Source: Brevibacterium atlanticum (GTDB taxonomy: Bacteria > Actinomycetota > Actinomycetes > Actinomycetales > Brevibacteriaceae). Taken from it: a DNA stretch of 64,000 bases. The stretch spans positions 434,001-498,000 of the forward strand of contig NZ_CP050152.1 in assembly GCF_011617245.1 (NCBI RefSeq), given 5' to 3'. Under the pieces are notes generated by a model that was given only the letters and a program-made list of their open reading frames with translations, was not told the origin of the DNA and did no database searches. Positions 40,175 to 49,351 of the stretch are shown here, piece by piece. A program made the translations under genes and the position numbers. The stretch's first letter is position 1. The number at the start of each line of letters is the position of its first letter.

Positions 40175-41548
40175 ATGGCCGCCGATGTCCATAGCGTGAA
40201 AAGCAGCTCTGTCTCTTCGATGCCCGCACAGAATCCGCTGCCGCGCGGACTCGGCCTCGTCACCTCGGTCGGGCCGGGCCTTGTGCTCGCGATGTCCTTC
40301 CTGGGCACGGGCGACCTCGTCAGCTCCTCCGTCTCGGGAGCCTCCTACGGGTACGCGCTGCTGTGGACGCTCATCCTCTCGCTCGTCGCCCGCACCTTCA
40401 TCATCTCGTCCATCGCGAAGTACACGCTGATGAACAAGCACGGCGACACCCAGATCCTCGACGGATTCGCCCGCCTCTCGCCGGTGCTGCCGGGAATCAT
40501 GGGCGCAGTCGTCCTCATCGCCGGTTTCATCACTCAGGCCACCTTCCTCCTCGCCGCTGCCGTGGGGCTCCACGAACTCACCGGTGGTCAGTGGGGCGGT
40601 GCTTGGGGTCGATTCATCTGCGCGATCATCATCGTCGCGCTCACCCTGTCGCTCGTGATGCTGCGTAAGCAGTTCGTGGTCCTCGAGTACTTCGCCCGCT
40701 TCGCCTCGGTCGCAATGATCGTCGCCTTCATCTACGCACTCATCAAGATCGGCACGTTCGACATCGCCGGTTTCGTCCAGGGAATGGCTTTCGAGATCCC
40801 GAAGGAGCAGAACACCTCGGCGTTCGCTCCGATCGTCATCGCTTCGGCCACGATCGGCACGATCGCCGGCAACATGCCCAACCTGCTGTATTCCGGGTTC
40901 ATGCGCGACAAGGGCTGGGTCGGACCGAAATATCGGAAGATCCAGCAGTTCGACCTCATCGTCGGCATGGCCCCGCTGCTCATCATCAACCTCCTGTTCT
41001 GGATCGTCGCGGCGGAGTTCAGCACCGCCCATCCCGGCTTCTCCATCGCCGACGAATTCGACCTCTCCCACATGCTCTCCGTCGCGGTCGGCCCGATCGG
41101 CCCCTCACTGCTGTGGATGTGCATCTTCTTCGCCGCGATGACGAGTTTCCCTCCGCAGTCGCGCGGATTCTCCCAACTGGCCATCAACGGCATCAACCAC
41201 ACTGTCCCGTCGATGCGGAGATTCCTGGGTCGTGACGAAGAGAACCCTGCCTTCCGTTGGATCCAGGCGATCGTCTTCATCATCCTGCCGCTGGCCTCGA
41301 CGATCCCCGGCGCCCCGGACCTCATCTCGCTCAACATCGTGGGCACCGCGCTCTCAACCGTGCTGAGCCTGCCGATCATCGTCGTCTGCATCCTGCTGCT
41401 GACCTCGAGGAAGAAGCACATGCACTCCTACGCGGTGAACCGGAAATGGCAGACACTACTACTGTTGATCCTCGGCATCATCGCCATCGTCGTCGGCGTC
41501 CAGATCGCCATGCAGATCCCCGCGATGTTCGCCACGGCATTCGGCTGA
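40175..41548 (+). CDS. Nramp-fold permease lacking the DPGN motif (copy 1)
   Basis: The 457-residue, about eleven-helix protein is clearly of the Nramp/SLC11 family by overall pattern (VGPGLVLAMSFLGTGDLVSSSVSGASYGYALLW in TM1-2). The metal-binding TM1 motif DPGN is replaced by GTGD, and the TM6 MPH motif by GNMPNLLY. Canonical divalent-metal transport is therefore doubtful. Position in a sugar-acid catabolic island suggests uptake of an organic acid or another noncanonical substrate (inference). It is probably in one operon with the sialidase-fold gene. Confidence 0.82.
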   Translation: MAADVHSVKSSSVSSMPAQNPLPRGLGLVTSVGPGLVLAMSFLGTGDLVSSSVSGASYGYALLWTLILSLVARTFIISSIAKYTLMNKHGDTQILDGFARLSPVLPGIMGAVVLIAGFITQATFLLAAAVGLHELTGGQWGGAWGRFICAIIIVALTLSLVMLRKQFVVLEYFARFASVAMIVAFIYALIKIGTFDIAGFVQGMAFEIPKEQNTSAFAPIVIASATIGTIAGNMPNLLYSGFMRDKGWVGPKYRKIQQFDLIVGMAPLLIINLLFWIVAAEFSTAHPGFSIADEFDLSHMLSVAVGPIGPSLLWMCIFFAAMTSFPPQSRGFSQLAINGINHTVPSMRRFLGRDEENPAFRWIQAIVFIILPLASTIPGAPDLISLNIVGTALSTVLSLPIIVVCILLLTSRKKHMHSYAVNRKWQTLLLLILGIIAIVVGVQIAMQIPAMFATAFG

Positions 41549-41645
41549 TGACCCCGAACCTCCGGAACCGGGGATTCCCTCGCCGAGGCGGCTCATCCCG
41601 CCGATTCCGCGTGCATCTGCCTTCCCTGTCGACCGTTGCCACCAC

Positions 41646-42830
41646 ATGGAGGAGTCACCCATGAGTCTGTTGTCCCAGCCTTCACTCGACCGCGTGCCGG
41701 CCCCGCCGGCGGACGGGCGTCTCCGCTTCTTCGACGATAGCGGCTGCGCGGCCGCTGTCATTCCGACTGATCGGCGTTCGAACCACGCCCCGACGATACT
41801 GGCATTGCGGGGAGGCGGACTGTTGGCCGCCTGGTTCGGCGGCAGCGATGAGGGCAACAAGGACATCGACATCCTCCTCTCCCGGTTCGACGTGGGCTCG
41901 GGGGAGTGGTCAGCCTCGGTGAGTGTCACCCACGATGACATCCGATCCGATCAGAACCCCGGACTCTTCGAAGAACCGGACGGGACCGTGTGGCTCGTCT
42001 ACACCTCCCAACTCTCCCGACAGTCGGGAGTGCCGGAGACCTTCAACCTCCAGCACACCTCCGTGGTCAAGGTGATCCGCTCGAGTGACAGTGGAGCAAC
42101 CTGGGGTGAACCGGAGATGCTGTTCGACCGGGAGGGAACGTTCTGCCGCCAGCCCATTCAGATCCTCGCAGATGGGACGTGGGTGCACACGCAATGGCTG
42201 TGCTTTGACGATGATTCCAAGAACGGCTCAGATCAACCGGTCGTGCAGATCTCACAGGACCAGGGAGACACCTGGCGTCAGATAGAGTTCCCTGCCGCCG
42301 CAGGTCGGGTCCACCCGAACATCGTGGAGCTCGCACCTGGCCGGCTGGTGTGCCTGTTCAGATCGCGCTTCGCCGACTGGGTCTACCTCAGTCGATCCGA
42401 CGATGGAGGAGAGACCTGGTCGGCGCCGGAGGCCACAGAGATCCCCAACAACAATGCCGGTCTCAGCGCCTTCCTGCTGCCGTCGGGCATGCTCGCGTTG
42501 GTGTCGAACGAGCACCAGGCGGCCACCGCACTCGGAGAGGTGATCTGGCCGTACGAGCGGATGCGGATCGTCATCGCCGTGTCGAACGATGAGGGGCGCA
42601 CGTGGCCCGTGCGTCGAGTCATCGAGTCCGGTGACGGGTTCGCCGGTGAAGGCAATCTGCGCAGCAATCGCCGACAGGAGTACCCGCACGGCATCGTCGA
42701 CACCGACGGACTCATCCACATCGTGTATGCCTACAGCTCTCGACGAGCGATTCGGCACGTCGTCTTCGACGAGGCCTGGATCTCCGGAGTCGACGACCAG
42801 GTCCACACTGACTGCAAGCTCTGGGGCTGA
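41646..42830 (+). CDS. sialidase-fold (BNR/Asp-box) protein, cytoplasmic
   Basis: The 394-residue protein has a six-bladed propeller of the exo-alpha-sialidase type. It carries four Asp-boxes (SxDxGxTW): SSDSGATW, SQDQGDTW, SDDGGETW and SNDEGRTW, plus the arginines NHAPTI..., RSRFADWVYLSR and RSNRRQEYPH that could bind a carboxylate. There is no signal peptide, so it works in the cytoplasm on an imported compound. The start is at 41646 or the Met five codons later. Members in sugar-acid clusters may act on uronate or aldonate derivatives rather than sialic acid (inference). Confidence 0.82.
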   Translation: MEESPMSLLSQPSLDRVPAPPADGRLRFFDDSGCAAAVIPTDRRSNHAPTILALRGGGLLAAWFGGSDEGNKDIDILLSRFDVGSGEWSASVSVTHDDIRSDQNPGLFEEPDGTVWLVYTSQLSRQSGVPETFNLQHTSVVKVIRSSDSGATWGEPEMLFDREGTFCRQPIQILADGTWVHTQWLCFDDDSKNGSDQPVVQISQDQGDTWRQIEFPAAAGRVHPNIVELAPGRLVCLFRSRFADWVYLSRSDDGGETWSAPEATEIPNNNAGLSAFLLPSGMLALVSNEHQAATALGEVIWPYERMRIVIAVSNDEGRTWPVRRVIESGDGFAGEGNLRSNRRQEYPHGIVDTDGLIHIVYAYSSRRAIRHVVFDEAWISGVDDQVHTDCKLWG

Positions 42831-42906
42831 GGCGCGGAACTTGAGCTCGACCTGGGAGGCCTGACGAAATACAGGAGTCCCGGGACTCCTGTGCGGCCCT
42901 GTGCTC

Positions 42907-43692
42907 TCAGCTCTGCTGGGCGTTGCCCATCCGGTCGACTCGGACCACGGTGATGCCTCGGTCCTCGAACGGTGCGGTCTGCGCGGCGTCGGCCGTATCA
43001 TCGGTGACCAGCGTCCAGCCGCTGCCGAGGTCAGCCCACGCGTGGAACGGCCGCTGTCCGAGCTTCTCGGCGTGTGCGACGACGAAGACGTGGGTGGCTC
43101 GGCGGCTCATCAGCTCCTTGAGTCGCACCTGTTCGGGAAGGGCCTCGCACACCCCGTCCTCGGCGGTGACGGCATCGGCGCCGAGGAAGGCGAAGTCGAA
43201 GGTGAATTTCTCCAGCCCCGCCTCGGTGATGGGGCCGATGAAGCCTTGGCTGACGGGGCGGTAGCGGCCGCCAAGCAGGGTGAACTCGACGTCCTCGAGA
43301 TCGGCCATCTGCTGCAGAGAGGTGAGCCCGGAGGACACGACAGACAGCGGGGCCGTGTCACGGAGTGCGCGCGCGATCTGCGCAGTGGTCGTTCCGGCGT
43401 CGAGGAGGACATGTGACCCCGCGGGCACCTGCCGGGCGCACCAGGAGCCGATGGCACGTTTGACCTCGGGTGCCTCATGGGAGCGTTCTGCCAGGGTGGT
43501 CTCCGACTCTGTGGGGACTGCGATGACTCCGCCGTAGGTGCGGGCCAGTTCCCCGGAGTCGGTGAGCTTCGCGAGGTCGCGACGGATCGTCGACGCGGTG
43601 ACCCCGAGCATCTCGGACAGGGTCTCGACACTCATCTCGCCCTGAGTTCTGACGAGTTGAAGGATCTCCTCACGCCGTTCGCCTGCGTTCAT
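42907..43692 (-). CDS. DeoR/GlpR-family transcriptional regulator
   Basis: The 261-residue repressor has the N-terminal DeoR HTH (RREEILQLVRTQGEMSVETLSEMLGVTASTIRRDLAKL, about 6-43) and a C-terminal sugar-phosphate-sensing domain with SHVLLDAGTTTAQIAR (about 114-129) and the late FLGADAVT motif. It lies 67 bp downstream of the fused kinase-dehydrogenase on the same strand, so it is the last gene of that operon. A phosphorylated four-carbon acid is the likely effector. It is the best candidate to bind the repeated operator found in this island. Confidence 0.9.
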   Translation of the reverse strand: MNAGERREEILQLVRTQGEMSVETLSEMLGVTASTIRRDLAKLTDSGELARTYGGVIAVPTESETTLAERSHEAPEVKRAIGSWCARQVPAGSHVLLDAGTTTAQIARALRDTAPLSVVSSGLTSLQQMADLEDVEFTLLGGRYRPVSQGFIGPITEAGLEKFTFDFAFLGADAVTAEDGVCEALPEQVRLKELMSRRATHVFVVAHAEKLGQRPFHAWADLGSGWTLVTDDTADAAQTAPFEDRGITVVRVDRMGNAQQS

Positions 43693-43759
43693 CTCACTCC
43701 TGATCAGTTGCCGTTGATCGCCACTGTATCGCGGATCCGTGGCGCTGACCGCGCAGAAC

Positions 43760-46204
43760 TCAGACCACGGCCAGGGCGGCGGCCTGCCGCATGGCCTCAC
43801 TCATCGATTCGGTGTCGACCGTGCCGGTGCCGGCGATGTCGAATGCGGTGCCGTGGTCGACCGAGGTGCGGATGACCGGCAGGCCGACGGTGATGTTGAC
43901 TCCGGCGTCGATGCCGAGGACCTTGATCGGCCCGTGACCCTGATCGTGGTACATCGCCACGATGAGGTCGTAGTCGCCGCGGCCGGCGAGGAAGAAAGCG
44001 GTATCGGCCGACAACGGCCCCGCGGCGTCGATATCGTCGGACTGGAGCTTCCTGATCGCCGGAGCGATCTTCTCCTCCTCTTCGCCATAGCCGAAGAGGC
44101 CGTTCTCGCCGGCGTGCGGGTTGATCGCGCAGACGCCGATGTGCGGACGTTCGATCCCGGCCCGAACGAGGGCGTCGTGACCGCGGCGGACGGTGCGTTC
44201 GACGAGACCGGGCTCGATCTTCGCCACGGCATCGATGAGGCCGATGTGCGTGGTCACGTGGATGACGCGCAGCTTGGGGGAGGAGAGCATCATCGAGACC
44301 TCCTCGGTCCCGGTGAGCGAGGCGAGCATCTCGGTGTGCCCGGGGTACTTGTGCCCGGCGGAGTGCAGCGCCTCCTTGTTCAGCGGTGCGGTGCAGATTG
44401 CCTGCACCTCACCGGACATCGCCAGGTGGGCGGCTCGTTCGATGTAACGGAACGCGGCATCGCCGGCCACCGAAGAGAGTTCACCCCAGGGCAGATCGCC
44501 CGGCAGAAGATCGAGGTCGATGACGTTGATGACCCCGTCGCCCGGCTCGGCCTGAGCCGGGGAGTCGACCCGGCGGATCTCGACAACAGTGCCGAGTACC
44601 TCAGCAGCTTGTCGGAGCCTGGCGGCATCGCCGATGACGACAGGAGCGGCGACGGCGAGCACCGATGGGTCGAGGCAGGCGGCAATGCAGATCTCGGGGC
44701 CGACGCCGGCCCCGTCGCCCATGGTCACTGCGACTGTGGGAAGCGCGTTCATTGACTCTCCTTCGTGGTTCGCGACAGTGGCCGCGGCGGTCGTGTTGGG
44801 CTCACCGGTGGTCAGAGCCGCGTGGATGAGGGTAAGGGAATCGGGTCCGCCCTGGCCGCCGGGCCGGGTGACGACGGCGGCGAGGCCGACATCGTCGGCA
44901 ATGCTCGCCGAGGTGGTCCCGACTGTGGACAGCACCGCCCCCGGGTGGATCTCGCGGATCGTCTCGATCCGGTGCACGCCGAGGCGGTCGAACACGGCTC
45001 GTGCCGTCTCGCCGCCGGCGGCGGCGAGGGCGACGGGGCCGAACTCCCTGAGAACACGGGTGGTGAGTTCGGCGAGGAGCTTCGGCAGCGGCCGGGGATC
45101 GACGTTCGTTCCCGTGCCGGTGAGTCGGACGACGAGGTGGCTCTCGGTCAGCGCCGAGCGCACACGTCCGACGGTCTCGTGCAGTCGGTCAGGGCTGTCG
45201 GTCCACGCGGCCACCTCGGCGGCCGGCAATTCGATCACATGGGTGTTCGAGTGGCCGAGCAGGTGCGCGACCTGGGCATCGATCCGTTCCGCGGCACTGC
45301 CGAGCAGCGTGAGGACGCGAGCGGCCGTGGGTGCGGCGACGGTGGGCTTCGGCCGATTCGTCGCCGTGCCGTCCGGCCCGGCGGGGGAGACACCGCGGCG
45401 CTCGGCCAGGTCGGTTCCGCGGCGTTCGGCCAGGGCGCGCGCGAGCGCGGAGGTGCCGACGAGGATGGCCGAGGTCGACTCGGCGAGCGCGGCGATGCGG
45501 GTGAGATCCTCCATGGTCTCGGCATCGGCGGTGATGAGGCGCTCGCCGCCGAAGTCGGCATTCGAGGCGTCGACACTGGTTTCCGAACTGACAGCGGCGT
45601 CGTTGAAGAAGTCGGCAATATCGGTACCAGGCAGCGATCGCAGTTCGTCGAGGTCGATATGGCGGGCAGGGACGGGGCACAAGTCCGAAAGCGTCTCCGG
45701 TGCGCTGCCGTCCTCGAGGCTCCAGGCGCGGGTGCTGCTCAGCCGAATTCCGTTATCGAAGGGCACTCCGCCGATGACCGTGCGGCTCTGCTGCGGAAGT
45801 GCCGGAGCGAAGATCACGGGTCCGCTCGCGTGGTCGATGGCCGCGGCGAGCGCAGCGCGGATGTTGCCGCGCAGCAGAGAATCGACCTTGATGAGCGTAG
45901 TGCGGGACGAGCCGAAGTCATCAAGCGCCGCCGAAATGCGGGCGCCGGCCGACTCGGCCGGCAGATAACGGCAGTCGAGATCGACGACGGTGTCCCGGGA
46001 ATCTGTCTCGGGCGCCTCGGCGACGGATCGATCGGAATCTGCGCCAGCGTTCGCCTCGGCGATGGTGTCATCTGAGCCGGTTGCGGACTCTGTACTCGAC
46101 GAGGTGAGCACGATCGGGGTGCCCGGATCGAGGGTGGCGGCGACCTCGGCGGCTCCGCTGAGATCGTCGGCGATGACCAGGACACCGGATTCGCCTGCTG
46201 ACAT
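43760..46204 (-). CDS. fused four-carbon acid sugar kinase (DUF1537) - 4-phospho-D-threonate 3-dehydrogenase (PdxA2)
   Basis: The 814-residue single frame covers two enzymes. Residues about 1-465 are a DUF1537 kinase (VLVIADDLSGAAEVAATL at the N terminus; KVDSLLRGNIRAAL; nucleotide-site RLTGTGTNVDPRP and LAAAGGETARAVFDRLGV). Residues 485-814 are a PdxA-family dehydrogenase (VAVTMGDGAGVGPEI; APLNKEALHSAGHKYPGHTE; metal ligands in VTTHIGLIDAV and AMYHDQGHGPIK). Together they phosphorylate D-threonate or D-erythronate and oxidise the product toward dihydroxyacetone phosphate and CO2 (family knowledge). The PdxA part begins at an internal ATG (44752) preceded by AAGGAGAG. The kinase region has an Asp/Ser-rich insertion (about 43-70). 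The start is at 46204 with AAAGGAG. Confidence 0.88.
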   Translation of the reverse strand: MSAGESGVLVIADDLSGAAEVAATLDPGTPIVLTSSSTESATGSDDTIAEANAGADSDRSVAEAPETDSRDTVVDLDCRYLPAESAGARISAALDDFGSSRTTLIKVDSLLRGNIRAALAAAIDHASGPVIFAPALPQQSRTVIGGVPFDNGIRLSSTRAWSLEDGSAPETLSDLCPVPARHIDLDELRSLPGTDIADFFNDAAVSSETSVDASNADFGGERLITADAETMEDLTRIAALAESTSAILVGTSALARALAERRGTDLAERRGVSPAGPDGTATNRPKPTVAAPTAARVLTLLGSAAERIDAQVAHLLGHSNTHVIELPAAEVAAWTDSPDRLHETVGRVRSALTESHLVVRLTGTGTNVDPRPLPKLLAELTTRVLREFGPVALAAAGGETARAVFDRLGVHRIETIREIHPGAVLSTVGTTSASIADDVGLAAVVTRPGGQGGPDSLTLIHAALTTGEPNTTAAATVANHEGESMNALPTVAVTMGDGAGVGPEICIAACLDPSVLAVAAPVVIGDAARLRQAAEVLGTVVEIRRVDSPAQAEPGDGVINVIDLDLLPGDLPWGELSSVAGDAAFRYIERAAHLAMSGEVQAICTAPLNKEALHSAGHKYPGHTEMLASLTGTEEVSMMLSSPKLRVIHVTTHIGLIDAVAKIEPGLVERTVRRGHDALVRAGIERPHIGVCAINPHAGENGLFGYGEEEEKIAPAIRKLQSDDIDAAGPLSADTAFFLAGRGDYDLIVAMYHDQGHGPIKVLGIDAGVNITVGLPVIRTSVDHGTAFDIAGTGTVDTESMSEAMRQAAALAVV
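44752..44765 (-). promoter_or_regulatory. internal ribosome-binding site and start for the PdxA2 half
   Basis: On the minus strand GAAGGAGAGTCA directly precedes ATG (44752) in the same frame as the kinase. This is as good as any start signal in the window, so a free PdxA2 protein may be made in addition to the fusion. Confidence 0.6.
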
Positions 46205-46273
46205 GGCACTCCTTTGCGTCCGGTCCGGCTGAACATCTCTACACTGACATGTGTGCGCGAAATGCGCAAGTTG

Positions 46274-46297
46274 TTGCACGATCCACGCATAAGTGGG
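46274..46297 (+). promoter_or_regulatory. regulon operator, copy B (before aldo/keto reductase operon)
   Basis: TTGCAC, four bases, CACGCATAA and TGGG match copy A at 18 of 24 positions. It lies 47 bp upstream of the TTG start of the reductase, with a TGCGC-N5-GCGCA palindrome (46254-46268) on the kinase side of the same 139-bp divergent region. Confidence 0.65.
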
Positions 46298-46343
46298 AAG
46301 ATCGAGACATCGACGATCTGCCCCACTCAACGAGGAGACTCTC

Positions 46344-47324
46344 TTGACCACAGACTCGACCATCGCGCTCGACGGAGTCTCCGTCCCCTTGTCCCGGCTG
46401 GTGCTCGGCACCATGACCTTCGGTGACACCGTGTCCGAGACCGTCGCGCACGAGGTTTTCGAAGCGGCGATCGACGCGGGCATCACCGGCATCGACACAG
46501 CCAACGGCTACGCGAAGTCGACGACCGAATCGCTCATCTCGCCACTCGTGAAGAAGCATCGCGAGCAGATCGTGCTCGCGACCAAAGCCGGCATGCCCCA
46601 CGACGACGCCGGTGAGCATTCACCCCTGTCGGCCGCGGGACTGCGTGCGAGCGTCGAAGGATCGCTGCGCCGCCTCGACGTCGATTCGGTCGACCTCTTC
46701 TACCTCCACCAGCCCGACCGCGCGGCGACTCTCGACGAGACGCTCGGAACTGTCGCCGAGCTCCACGCAGAAGGCAAGATCGCCGCACTCGGAATCTCGA
46801 ACTTCGCCGCCTGGCAGGCCGTCGACGTGGTTGCGGCCGCCGAGCGCGCCGGAGCCCCGAAGCCTGCCGTGGCACAGAACGTCTACAGCCTGCTCGCCCG
46901 ACGGATCGAGGACGAATGGCTCGAATGCGGGCGCGTGCACGGCATCGCCACGATGGCCTACAACCCGCTCGCCGGGGGACTGCTTGCCCGCCGACCTTCC
47001 ACCCAGGGCACTGGCGACCGCTTCACCGGGTCGGTGCTTGCACAGATGTACTCGCAGCGGTACCTCTCCGATTCCGTCCTTGCCGCGGTCGAGTCCTTCG
47101 CCGCGGTCGCCGAGGATGCCGGAATCCCGCAGGCCGAACTCGCCTTGCGCTGGGTTGCCGGGGCCGCAGGGATCGACTCTCTGCTGCTCGGAGCCAGCCG
47201 CGTCTCGCAGCTCGAGGCGAACATCGCCGCGATCGCCAAGGGCCCGCTGCCGGCCGACGTGCTCAGCGCGATTGATGACGCGACCGCCTCGGTGCGGGGA
47301 TCGCAGCCGCTCTACAACCGCTGA
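46344..47324 (+). CDS. aldo/keto reductase
   Basis: The 326-residue (beta/alpha)8 NADPH-dependent oxidoreductase has Asp in GITGIDTANGYAKS (about 44-57, with the catalytic Tyr), Lys in IVLATKAGM (about 75), the His region FYLHQPDR (about 116) and LGISNFAAWQ. The start is TTG at 46344 after AACGAGGAGAC; the frame extends to 46293 only through the operator. It is the first gene of the plus-strand operon with the DapA-family lyase, opposite the kinase-dehydrogenase. It may reduce an aldehyde or keto intermediate of the four-carbon acid pathway (inference). Confidence 0.88.
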   Translation: MTTDSTIALDGVSVPLSRLVLGTMTFGDTVSETVAHEVFEAAIDAGITGIDTANGYAKSTTESLISPLVKKHREQIVLATKAGMPHDDAGEHSPLSAAGLRASVEGSLRRLDVDSVDLFYLHQPDRAATLDETLGTVAELHAEGKIAALGISNFAAWQAVDVVAAAERAGAPKPAVAQNVYSLLARRIEDEWLECGRVHGIATMAYNPLAGGLLARRPSTQGTGDRFTGSVLAQMYSQRYLSDSVLAAVESFAAVAEDAGIPQAELALRWVAGAAGIDSLLLGASRVSQLEANIAAIAKGPLPADVLSAIDDATASVRGSQPLYNR

Positions 47325-47428
47325 TCCACGAATCAAGAGCTGTCGGCAGTGCCTCCGGCCCATACCTGTCTCCACTGACCTCGCAACCCTGCTCTAGCTC
47401 GGCTGCGCCAACCGTTCGAAGGGAAATC

Positions 47429-48322
47429 ATGTCATCCATCTCAGGAATCCTCGCCGCGATCGCCACCCCGTTCGACGCGGACGAGAACCTCGTCGAGTCC
47501 GCTCTGCGCGCTCACGTCCGGCGGCAGCTCGACGCCGGTGTCCACGGGATCTTCGCGCTCGGGACGAACGGTGAGTTCTACGCTCAGACCCCGAGCGAAC
47601 GCGCCGAGGCGGCCCGCATCGTCATCGACGAGGTGGCCGGGGCCGTCCCTGTCGTCATCGGCGCCGGGGGACCGACGACGAAGGAGACCGTGGCGATCGC
47701 CAAGGACGCCGCCGCTGCCGGTGCCGATGCGCTCTCGATCATCACCCCGTACTTCGCGGCCGCCTCGCAGGACGAAATCGCCGCCCATTTCCGCACCGTG
47801 GCCGAGTCCGTCGGCGTTCCGGTCATCGTCTACAACATTCCTGCGCGCACGGGGAACGCGGTAGCTCCGGCTACGCTCGAGAAGCTCGCCGAGGTCGAGA
47901 ACATCACCGCGGTCAAGGACTCCTCGGGCAACTTCGACACGATCCTCCAGTACCTCGAGCGCACCGACCGGAACACGTTCGACGTCATCTCAGGCAACGA
48001 CTCGCTCATCCTGTGGACGCTCCTGGCCGGCGGCGCCGGAGGGATCAGCGGCATTGCGAACATCTACCCGCAGACGATGGCCTCGATCTATGACCTCTTC
48101 GTCGCTGGCGACTCCGAGGCGGCTCGCGCCGCTCAGGACAGCATCCGCCCGATCCGGAACTGCCTCGCGCTGGGCAACCCGAACACGGTCGTCAAGCACG
48201 CGGCGAATGCGCGCGGATTCGGCCTCGGGCCCGCTCGCGCGCCGTTCAACGCTCTCTCCGCCGAGGCGAAGAGCCAGGTCGAGGCCACCGTCACCGCCGA
48301 TCTCGAACGCGGACTCGCCTGA
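47429..48322 (+). CDS. dihydrodipicolinate synthase/N-acetylneuraminate lyase-family enzyme
   Basis: The 297-residue class I aldolase of the DapA family has ALGTNGEFYAQT (GTxGE pyruvate-binding loop, about 44-55), Tyr in VIVYNIPARTG (about 131-141) and Schiff-base Lys in ITAVKDSSGNF (about 158-168). DapA proper normally carries GTTGE, and this one has GTNGE, which fits catabolic members (2-keto-3-deoxy-acid, KDG or neuraminate lyases). It probably cleaves a 2-keto-3-deoxy acid to pyruvate and an aldehyde that the neighbouring reductase could handle (inference). A perfect terminator follows. Confidence 0.88.
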   Translation: MSSISGILAAIATPFDADENLVESALRAHVRRQLDAGVHGIFALGTNGEFYAQTPSERAEAARIVIDEVAGAVPVVIGAGGPTTKETVAIAKDAAAAGADALSIITPYFAAASQDEIAAHFRTVAESVGVPVIVYNIPARTGNAVAPATLEKLAEVENITAVKDSSGNFDTILQYLERTDRNTFDVISGNDSLILWTLLAGGAGGISGIANIYPQTMASIYDLFVAGDSEAARAAQDSIRPIRNCLALGNPNTVVKHAANARGFGLGPARAPFNALSAEAKSQVEATVTADLERGLA

Positions 48323-48345
48323 GGGTACCTCAGTTCGGACATAGC

Positions 48346-48377
48346 AGAGGGGCCGCACCGATCGGTGCGGCCCCTCT
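48346..48377. terminator. strong bidirectional terminator
   Basis: Perfect 15-bp arms (48346-48360 and 48363-48377) of almost pure GC surround a two-base centre, with TTTC after on the plus strand and TGCT-rich sequence on the other. They lie between the convergent DapA-family gene and the hydroxyacid dehydrogenase gene. Confidence 0.9.
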
Positions 48378-48406
48378 TTCCTATGGCAGTGGTGGAACTT
48401 CGCGAA

Positions 48407-49351
48407 TCAGACCACCGAGAAGCGCGGTTCCTCGCCCTGCAGCACCCGGACGACGTCTTCGACGGCCCACGTGCCCATGTTTGCGTTCGCGATGTCGGAA
48501 TAGGCGCCTATATGCGGGGTGGCGATGAGGTTGGGCGCGCCCAGCAGCGGATCATCGGCCGGCGGCGGCTCCGTGGCGAAGGCATCGAGAGCAGCGAAGG
48601 ACAGGTGACCGCTGTGCAGCGCCTCGGCCAACGCCGCCTCGTCGACGAGCCCGCCGCGCGCCGCGTTGATGAGACCGGCACCCTGGGGCATCGTGGCGAG
48701 GAGTTCGGCGGAGAGGAGCGGCTCCTCCCCACCGGGGAGATGGAGAGTGAGGAAATCGGACCCGGCAACCACCTCGGCGAGGTTCTGGGGCTCGGCCCCC
48801 GCCTCGGCGATGGCCTCATCCGGGACGAATGGGTCGAAGGCGGCGATGCGCAGACCGAATCCTGCGGCGCGCTTCGCGACCTCCCGTCCGATGCGGCCGA
48901 AGCCGAGGATGCCGAGGCGCTTGCCGCTCAGCTGCGAACCGAAGAACACGCCCCACTCACCGGCGCGCAGAGAATCCTCGGCCGCGCGGATCCGGCGGGC
49001 ACCCATGATGAGGAGGCCGAGTGTGAGGTCGGCGACGGACTCGGCATTCGCTCCGGGAGTGTTGACGACACGGACCCCGGCGGCAGCTGCGGCGTCCAGG
49101 TCGATATTGTCGACTCCGGCACCGTGTTTGGCCACGACCTTGAGCTCGGGGCGGGCGGCGAGCACCTCGGAGTCGATCCGATCGAGACCGACGATGACCG
49201 CCTCGGCGCCGGAGATCGCCTGGATGAGATCGGATCCCGACTTGGGGTGATTCTCGGTGCGGTAGTCGAGCTCGAGCCCGAGCTGCGCGGATCGCGCACT
49301 CGGCTCGGAGGAGTACCTGCCGAAGGACGGGGTGAGGACGGTGAGGCGCAT
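48407..49351 (-). CDS. D-2-hydroxyacid dehydrogenase (phosphoglycerate dehydrogenase-like)
   Basis: The 314-residue NAD-dependent enzyme has VVAKHGAGVDNIDL (substrate loop, about 70-83), the Rossmann motif LGILGFGRIGREVA (about 146-159), catalytic Arg in NAARGGLVDE (about 232) and Glu/His in ATPHIGAYS (about 283). Without the ACT domain it is unlikely to be SerA and more likely catabolic. The start at 49351 shares a TGATG overlap with the upstream permease gene, so they are translationally coupled; the open frame to 50023 is a shadow of the permease. Confidence 0.9.
   Translation of the reverse strand: MRLTVLTPSFGRYSSEPSARSAQLGLELDYRTENHPKSGSDLIQAISGAEAVIVGLDRIDSEVLAARPELKVVAKHGAGVDNIDLDAAAAAGVRVVNTPGANAESVADLTLGLLIMGARRIRAAEDSLRAGEWGVFFGSQLSGKRLGILGFGRIGREVAKRAAGFGLRIAAFDPFVPDEAIAEAGAEPQNLAEVVAGSDFLTLHLPGGEEPLLSAELLATMPQGAGLINAARGGLVDEAALAEALHSGHLSFAALDAFATEPPPADDPLLGAPNLIATPHIGAYSDIANANMGTWAVEDVVRVLQGEEPRFSVV

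Noticed and set aside
46344..48322. DapA-family gene as lysine-biosynthetic dapA or nanA
   Set aside because: The GTNGE loop and the sugar-acid context fit a catabolic lyase; there are no lysine or complete sialic-acid genes nearby.
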